Of a stretch of 51,005 nt of DNA, positions 45,361 through 51,005 are shown one piece after another; position 1 is the first letter of the stretch; each line of letters begins with the position of its first letter. Under the pieces are notes generated by a model, which searched no databases, was not told the origin of the DNA, and saw only the letters and a program-made list of their open reading frames with translations. Source of the stretch: Acetobacteraceae bacterium (GTDB taxonomy: Bacteria; Pseudomonadota; Alphaproteobacteria; Acetobacterales; Acetobacteraceae); the NCBI GenBank assembly GCA_019750475.1, contig JAIEOO010000147.1, positions 1 to 51,005 of the forward strand. Direction: 5' to 3'. Both the position numbers and the translations under genes were made by a program.

Positions 45361-45449
45361 GGATGACCTGCGCCGGCACCGGGATGACCCAACTCTCTTC
45401 TGCCCGTATCGCACGTTTCCAAGGACATCACAGCCGGGCGATCGCGGGC

Positions 45450-46271
45450 ATGGAGCATTGGGAAGGGCTGGCGCTGCTCGCGCTGGCGATGGCGGGAACT
45501 GGCCTCGTGTCCGGGTTGCTGGCGGGGCTGCTCGGGGTCGGCGGCGGCATCGTGATCGTGCCCGTGCTGTTCTACGTGCTGCCGCTGTTCGGCGTGCCGG
45601 AAGCCGTGCAGATGAAGGTGGCGGTGGCCACGTCGCTCGCGACGATCATCCCGACCTCCATCGTCTCGGCGCGCAAGCATCACGCCAAGGGCGCGATGGA
45701 CGTGCCGCTGCTGAAATCCCTGGCCCCTTCGATGTTCGTCGGCGTCCTGCTCGGCACGGTTGCGGCCGCGACGCTGAGGGGCGAGGCCCTGACGCTCGTC
45801 TTCGCCTGCGTGGCGTTGCTGGTCGCGGTGAACATGGGCTTCACCGGGCTCGATTACCGCCTGCGGGACCGCTTCCCGACCGGGGCCGCGCGCCAGGCGA
45901 TCGGCGGCGGGCTCGGCGGCGTCAGCGCCGTGATGGGGATCGGCGGCGGCACGGTGGGCGTGCCGGTGCTGTCCATGTTCGGCACGCCGATCCGCCAGGC
46001 CGTCGCCACCGCCTCGGCCTTCGGTCTCATCATCTCGATCCCCGCGACGATCGGGCTGATGCTGGCCGGCATCGGGGCGGAGGGGCGCCCCCCCTACTCG
46101 GCCGGCTGGGTCAATCTCGTCGGCTTCGCCCTGATCGTCCCGAGTTCCATCGTCGCGACCCCCTGGGGCGTGAAACTCGCGCATTCGATCCCGCCCCTGC
46201 TGCTCAAGCGGGCCTTCGCGGTGTTCCTCGGCATCACCAGCGCGCGGATGTTCTACTCGGTCCTCGCCTGA
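45450..46271 (+). CDS. TauE/SafE family membrane permease
   Basis: GLVSGLLAGLLGVGGGIVIVPVLFYVLPLFGVPEAVQMKVAVATSLATIIPTSIVSARKHH. Confidence 0.92.
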   Translation: MEHWEGLALLALAMAGTGLVSGLLAGLLGVGGGIVIVPVLFYVLPLFGVPEAVQMKVAVATSLATIIPTSIVSARKHHAKGAMDVPLLKSLAPSMFVGVLLGTVAAATLRGEALTLVFACVALLVAVNMGFTGLDYRLRDRFPTGAARQAIGGGLGGVSAVMGIGGGTVGVPVLSMFGTPIRQAVATASAFGLIISIPATIGLMLAGIGAEGRPPYSAGWVNLVGFALIVPSSIVATPWGVKLAHSIPPLLLKRAFAVFLGITSARMFYSVLA

Positions 46272-46928
46272 TCAGGCGGGAAGCTCCATGAAGTTCGCGG
46301 CCGCCGCGGCGCGCGCCATCAGCGCGCGGAGCGCCGGGTTCTCGGGCGCGGCGGCATCGGCCAGCACCGACATGGGACAGTAGAACTCGTGGGCGTGCGC
46401 CGTCTGGGTGGCGACGAACTCGCGATAGCGGCGCGGCGGCAGCCCGAACAGGACGCGCATGTCCCGCACCGGAAGCTCCAGCGGACCCGTCGGCGCCGTC
46501 CGCAGCACGCCGATCAGGCGCCAGCGCGGCGTCGGATCATCGTCGATGCAGGGGGCCAGCAGCCAGCCCAGGGGGCAATGCGCGAGCATCGAGCCGGTGG
46601 AGGGCGCGAAACGGGACCGCTTGTCGAGCAGGTTGGCGACCGAACTGCAGGCCTCGATGCAGAGGATGTCCACGTAGGGATCCCGGGGGCTCGGCCCGAA
46701 ATGCAGCCACAGCCCGTCGGGCAGGGTGCGATGGACGGAGGTGCCGGCGAACTTCAGGAAGGGCTTGGCGACCGGCGCCGGATCCGGCCGGCCGCGCAGC
46801 CACGTGCCCGGCTGCTTGGGCGAGGGTTCCAGGCCCGGCGGCCGCTGCGGCCAGCGGGCCAAGCCCTGGCGAACCTGACCATCCAGCGTGTCGATGGGCT
46901 TTCGTCGCACATATAGGACTTCATTCAT
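46272..46928 (-). CDS. Hypothetical protein of unknown family
   Basis: 218 aa, Pro/Trp-rich; start MNEVLYVRRKPIDTLDG; coding on the strand opposite the adjacent convergent gene. Confidence 0.7.
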   Translation of the reverse strand: MNEVLYVRRKPIDTLDGQVRQGLARWPQRPPGLEPSPKQPGTWLRGRPDPAPVAKPFLKFAGTSVHRTLPDGLWLHFGPSPRDPYVDILCIEACSSVANLLDKRSRFAPSTGSMLAHCPLGWLLAPCIDDDPTPRWRLIGVLRTAPTGPLELPVRDMRVLFGLPPRRYREFVATQTAHAHEFYCPMSVLADAAAPENPALRALMARAAAAANFMELPA

Positions 46929-47102
46929 GGTGTAGTGATCTCCCAGCGCGCAACCCTGGCGCGCATTGGGCCACCATCGGCGCGCGAAGGCAAGCCCAAG
47001 CTTCAGCTTGACGGCGCACGCCTCAGTCGATCAGGACCAAATGCATCGCAGATGTGAAGGAATTCAGGATCCTCGCCGTGCCGGCTGCCGCGCGGGGTCG
47101 CG

Positions 47103-47972
47103 TCAGCGCGGGAGCAGCCGGTCGAGCGCCCGCTCCAGCCCCGCCCGCCAGTCGGCGGCCCCGATGCCATGCGCCGCGGCGATCCGCGCGCAGTCGAGCC
47201 GGGAATTCGGCGGCCGCGTGGCGCGGGTCGGGTAGTCAGCCGTCGCGATGGGCTTGAGGCGCGGCACCTTGAGGCCGCGCCGCCCCGCCGCCTCGAAGAT
47301 GGCGGCGGCGAAGCCATGCCAGGTCGTGTGCGGCGCGCCCGAGAGGTGGAACACGCCGAACGGCCCGTGCGACATCCGCGGCAGCAGCGCGATGGCGGCG
47401 TCGGCCAGGTCGTCGGCGAAGGTCGGCGCGCCGTGCTGGTCGGCGACCACCGCGACCTCCTCCCGCGTCTCGGCGAGGCGCAGCATGGTCTTGAGGAAAT
47501 TGTGGCCATGCGGGCTGCACACCCAGGCGGTGCGCAGCGTGACCGTGCGCGGATGGGCCGCGTGCAGCGCGACCTCCCCCGCGAGCTTGCTGCGGCCATA
47601 GGCGCCGGTCGGCCCCGTCGCGTCGTCTTCCGCGTAGGGCGCGTCCTTGGTGCCGGCGAAGACGTAGTCGGTCGAGTAGTGGATGATGGGGATGCGGCGC
47701 GCCGCCGTCGCTTCGCCGAGCAGGCGGGGCCCGGTCGCGTTCACGGCGAAGGCGGTGGCTTCGTCGTCCTCGGCCTTGTCGACCGCCGTGTAGGCGGCGG
47801 CGTTGATCACCGCATCGGGCGCATGCGCCGCCATGGCTGCCGCCACGGACGCCGGGTCGGTGATGTCGAGTTCGGGCGGCTCGAGGCCCACGGCGTCGTG
47901 GCCCGCGCGGGGCAGCCGCTCGAGCAGCTCGGTGGCGATCTGGCCGGTGCGGCCGATGACGAGGACCTTCAT
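47103..47972 (-). CDS. rfbD: dTDP-4-dehydrorhamnose reductase
   Basis: MKVLVIGRTGQIATELLERLP; VINAAAYTAVDKAEDDEATAFAVNATGPRLLGEA; HYSTDYVFAGTKDAPYAEDDATGPTGAYGRSKLAGE. Confidence 0.94.
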   Translation of the reverse strand: MKVLVIGRTGQIATELLERLPRAGHDAVGLEPPELDITDPASVAAAMAAHAPDAVINAAAYTAVDKAEDDEATAFAVNATGPRLLGEATAARRIPIIHYSTDYVFAGTKDAPYAEDDATGPTGAYGRSKLAGEVALHAAHPRTVTLRTAWVCSPHGHNFLKTMLRLAETREEVAVVADQHGAPTFADDLADAAIALLPRMSHGPFGVFHLSGAPHTTWHGFAAAIFEAAGRRGLKVPRLKPIATADYPTRATRPPNSRLDCARIAAAHGIGAADWRAGLERALDRLLPR

Positions 47973-48006
47973 CCTTCTCCCCGGATCGATGGTGTCACGC
48001 CGACGG

Positions 48007-49776
48007 TCACGCCGCGGCGTCGGTGACGGCGAAGCAGGCGGAGACCGTGTCGTTCCAGTGCTCGGCGCGCAGATGCCCGACGAGCGTGAGCGGCGCGCCG
48101 CGCGCCGTGAGCAGCGCCTGGGCCAGTGGTCCCTCGCCCGCGCGGAAGCAGATCGCCTTGAGCCGCCCGCCATCCTCGCCCTCGACGAAGGCGCGGATGG
48201 TGTTGCCGTCCTTGCCGACGCGGTCCGCCTTGACGATCCGCGCGCGCGGCAGGGCGAAGAGCGGCTCGTCGTTGCCGGCGCCGAAGGGCGCGAGGCGCGC
48301 GACCTGCTGCGCCATCTCCGTCGTCGCGCCGCGCACGGTCAGCGTCCCCTCGATCGCGAGCTCCGCCGCATCCGGCAGCGCGGCCGCGGCGGCCAGGCGC
48401 TCGTCGAGGAAGGCGTGCAGCTCGGGCAGGCGCGCGGCCTCGATGGTGAAGCCCGCCGCCATGGCGTGCCCGCCGCCCGCGACCAGCATCCGCCGTCCGC
48501 GGGCCGCGATCACGGCGGAGCCGAGATCCAGGCCCGGCACCGAACGCCCCGAACCCTTGGCGATGCCCCCCTCGATGCCCGCGACGCAGGCCGGGCGGTT
48601 GAAGCGCTCCTTCACGCGGCCCGCCACGATGCCGACGACGCCCGGGTGCCAGCCCTCGGAGGAGAGGAACAGCACGGCATGCCCGGCCTCGCGCTGCGCC
48701 TGGGCCATGTCCATCGCGGCGGAGAGGACGCCCGCCTCCACCTCCTGGCGCTTGCGGTTCACGGCGTCGAGCTTGTCCGCCATCAGCCGCGCCTCGACCT
48801 CGTCCGCCTGGATCAGGAGGCGGAGCCCCAGATCCGGCTCCCCGATGCGCCCGCCGGCGTTGATGCGCGGGCCCAGCATGTAGCCGAGCGTGTGGGCCGA
48901 CGGCGTGTCCCGCACGCCCGCCACGTCCATCAGCGCCGCGAGGCCGACGCGGCCGCGGCGGGCGAGGACCTTCAGCCCCTGCTGCACGAGCGCCCGGTTC
49001 ACGCCGACGAGCGGCACGACGTCGCAGACCGTGGCGAGCGCCACGAGGTCGAGCAGGTCCCGCAGGTCCGGCTCCGGTTGCGCGGCGAAGAAGCCGCGCC
49101 GGCGCAGCACCCGCTGCGTGCCGACCGCCGCGAGGAACGCGACGCCCGCGGCGCAGAGCTGCTTCAGCCCGGACGGGCAGTCGGGCCGGTTCGGATTGAC
49201 CGCGGCCACCACCGCGGGCGGGCGGCTCTCCGATTTGTGGTGGTCGAGGATGACGACGTCGGCGCGGCCGCGCGCCGCCTCCAGCGCGTCATGGGCGGAG
49301 ATGCCGCAATCCACGCAGACGATGAGGCTGTTGCCCGCATCGGCGAGCCAGGCGATCGCCGGGGCGTTCGGGCCGTAACCCTCGGCCAGGCGATCGGGGA
49401 CGTAATGGGTCACGGCGCAGCCGAGCTGCGCGAGCGCCCGGACCATGAGCGCGCCGGAGCACGCGCCATCCACGTCGTAGTCGGCGAAGACGGCCACGCG
49501 CTCGCGGCGGGCGACGGCATCGGCCAGGCGCTCGCAGGCCGCATCCATGTCGAGCAGGCGCGACGGATCGGGCAGCAGGGCCCGCAGCGTGGGCTCCAGG
49601 AACTCCGCCGCCGTGTCGAGGCTCACGCCGCGCGCGGCCAGCAGCCGGCCGAGCAGCTCGGGCAGTTCGCCGCGCTGCGCGATGGCGAGGCCGAGGCGCT
49701 GGTCGCCTTCCCGCCAGGTCCAGCGCCGGCCGGTCAGGCTGCGCTCGATGCCGAGGGCCGCGGTCGAGGCGAGCAT
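48007..49776 (-). CDS. recJ: Single-stranded-DNA-specific exonuclease RecJ
   Basis: VAVFADYDVDGACSGALMVRAL; VVILDHHKSESRPPAVVAAVNPNR; AGGGHAMAAGFTI. Confidence 0.95.
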   Translation of the reverse strand: MLASTAALGIERSLTGRRWTWREGDQRLGLAIAQRGELPELLGRLLAARGVSLDTAAEFLEPTLRALLPDPSRLLDMDAACERLADAVARRERVAVFADYDVDGACSGALMVRALAQLGCAVTHYVPDRLAEGYGPNAPAIAWLADAGNSLIVCVDCGISAHDALEAARGRADVVILDHHKSESRPPAVVAAVNPNRPDCPSGLKQLCAAGVAFLAAVGTQRVLRRRGFFAAQPEPDLRDLLDLVALATVCDVVPLVGVNRALVQQGLKVLARRGRVGLAALMDVAGVRDTPSAHTLGYMLGPRINAGGRIGEPDLGLRLLIQADEVEARLMADKLDAVNRKRQEVEAGVLSAAMDMAQAQREAGHAVLFLSSEGWHPGVVGIVAGRVKERFNRPACVAGIEGGIAKGSGRSVPGLDLGSAVIAARGRRMLVAGGGHAMAAGFTIEAARLPELHAFLDERLAAAAALPDAAELAIEGTLTVRGATTEMAQQVARLAPFGAGNDEPLFALPRARIVKADRVGKDGNTIRAFVEGEDGGRLKAICFRAGEGPLAQALLTARGAPLTLVGHLRAEHWNDTVSACFAVTDAAA

Positions 49777-49788
49777 CGCGGCGCCCCG

Positions 49789-50793
49789 TCAGGCCGGCGG
49801 CCGCTTGACCGTGAAGTTGTGGTGCCCCTCGATGTAGCGGACGGTGCGCGTCTTGCTGCGCATGACGATGGAGTGGGTGTAGGCGCCGGTCGCGCTGCGC
49901 CGCACGCCCTTCAGCATGTGGCCGGTGGTCACGCCGGTCGCGGCGAACATCACCTCGCCCTTCGCCATGTCCTCGAGCTTGTACTTCCGCTTCGGGTCGG
50001 TGACGCCCATCTCCTTCGCGCGGGCGATCTGCTCGTCGTTCTCGAAGATGAGGCGTCCCTGCATCTGGCCGCCGATGCAGCGCAGCGCGGCGGCGGCCAG
50101 CACGCCCTCCGGCGCGCCGCCCCAGCCCAGGTAGAGGTCCACGCCCGTCTCCGGCTGGGACACGGCGACGACACCCGAGACGTCGCCGTCCGGGATCAGC
50201 ATGAGCCGCGCGCCCGCCTTGCGGCAGGCCTTGATGATGTCCTTGTGGCGGTCGCGGTCGAGGACGCACACCATGAGGTCCGACACGTCGCAATTCTTCG
50301 CGAGCGCCAGGCGGCGGAGGTTCTCGCCCGGATCGAGGTCGAGATCGACGACGCCCTCCGGCAGGCCGGGGCCGACCGCGATCTTGTCCATGTAGACGTC
50401 GGGCGCGTGCAGGAAGCCGCCCTTGCCGGCGAGCGCGAGCGTCGCCATGGCGTTCGGCATGCCCTTGGCCGTGATGGAGGTGCCCTCCAGCGGGTCCACG
50501 GCGATGTCGGCGATGGTGCCCTCGCCCGTGCCGGCGAAGATGCCGACCTTCTCGCCGATGTAGAGCATCGGCGCCTCGTCCATCTCGCCCTCGCCGATCA
50601 CGACGGTGCCGTCGATCGCGACCGTGTCGAAGGCCTGCCGCATCGCCTCGACGGCCGCGCCATCGGCCGCGTTCTTGTCGCCCTTGCCGATCCACTGGGC
50701 GGCGGCCAGCGCCGCCGCTTCCGTCACGCGGACGAGTTCGAGGGCGAGGTTGCGGTCCACCACCTGGCCCGCCTTGGGGTCCTTCTCAGCCAT
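49789..50793 (-). CDS. glpX: Class II fructose-bisphosphatase
   Basis: GTVVIGEGEMDEAPMLYIGEKVG; IAVDPLEGTSITAKGMPNAMATLALA; LGWGGAPEGVLAAAALRCIGGQMQGRL. Confidence 0.95.
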   Translation of the reverse strand: MAEKDPKAGQVVDRNLALELVRVTEAAALAAAQWIGKGDKNAADGAAVEAMRQAFDTVAIDGTVVIGEGEMDEAPMLYIGEKVGIFAGTGEGTIADIAVDPLEGTSITAKGMPNAMATLALAGKGGFLHAPDVYMDKIAVGPGLPEGVVDLDLDPGENLRRLALAKNCDVSDLMVCVLDRDRHKDIIKACRKAGARLMLIPDGDVSGVVAVSQPETGVDLYLGWGGAPEGVLAAAALRCIGGQMQGRLIFENDEQIARAKEMGVTDPKRKYKLEDMAKGEVMFAATGVTTGHMLKGVRRSATGAYTHSIVMRSKTRTVRYIEGHHNFTVKRPPA

Positions 50794-50892
50794 GCGCCCC
50801 GGTTCCTTCGTGTCTTCCCTTGATGGCGCGAGGGATGCCCGAAATCGGGCCGCGTCGCCAGGGGGCGCCCGCGGCCCGGGGGGCGAGCCGCC

Positions 50893-51005
50893 TCAGGGCC
50901 CGAGCACGACCTCGGCCTGCACCCGCACGGTCACGGCGATGTCCTCCGCCTCGGCCGACGGCGCCGAGGCGCGCGCGGCCATCATCGGCGCGGCGGCAGG
51001 GGCGC
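50893..51005 (-). CDS. C-terminal fragment of a protein, possibly SIMPL (DUF541) domain
   Basis: Reverse-strand tail …APAAAPMMAARASAPSAEAEDIAVTVRVQAEVVLGP*, resembling the SIMPL C-terminal strand; truncated by the window end. Confidence 0.35.
   Translation of the reverse strand, partial: APAAAPMMAARASAPSAEAEDIAVTVRVQAEVVLGP

Noticed and set aside
47803-50823. 1006-aa plus-strand ORF, among the longest in the track
   Set aside because: Antisense to rfbD, recJ and glpX, all with strong catalytic motifs on the minus strand.
1-51005. Mobile elements, tRNA, rRNA, phage or defence islands
   Set aside because: No transposase, integrase, cloverleaf-like or rRNA-like sequence, and no recognisable defence genes were seen.

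Overview
This is a high-GC chromosomal window, probably from an alphaproteobacterium of the Acetobacteraceae/Roseomonas type (inferred from gene content and composition, not tested). I assign about 47 protein-coding genes. I see no tRNA, rRNA, CRISPR array or mobile element. Gene blocks, left to right: (1) a polysaccharide flippase and Wza-like export lipoprotein next to a large RTX/FG-GAP protein; (2) three small tandem proteins with a shared, spacing-conserved two-cysteine motif; (3) an N-acyl-D-amino-acid deacylase divergent from a TRAP transporter (dctPQM), then a LIV-type binding protein, a class-C serine hydrolase and a PlsC-like acyltransferase; (4) a Bug/TctC binding protein, an amidohydrolase and an SDR; (5) an enoyl-CoA hydratase with two coupled acyl-CoA dehydrogenase-like subunits, one lacking the usual FAD-domain motif; (6) an orphan molybdopterin hydroxylase large subunit; (7) a Wzm/Wzt-like ABC exporter; (8) an LLM flavin oxidoreductase, an EamA transporter and a secreted glycosidase-like protein; (9) a second TRAP transporter contiguous with pcaH-pcaG-pcaB; (10) a Gld-like ABC module with a DUF4340-like protein and a coupled NUDIX hydrolase; (11) a second large RTX/FG-GAP protein with a lower-GC N-terminal part and a toxin-like hydrophobic segment; (12) a racemase, two TauE/SafE proteins, rfbD, recJ and glpX. 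The best novelty candidates are the three-paralog small protein family, the RTX protein at 40558-43908, the degenerate acyl-CoA dehydrogenase pair, and several long perfect inverted repeats at gene starts, including one that buries a Shine-Dalgarno sequence and one that buries a start codon. All family calls come from reading the sequence; no searches were run.
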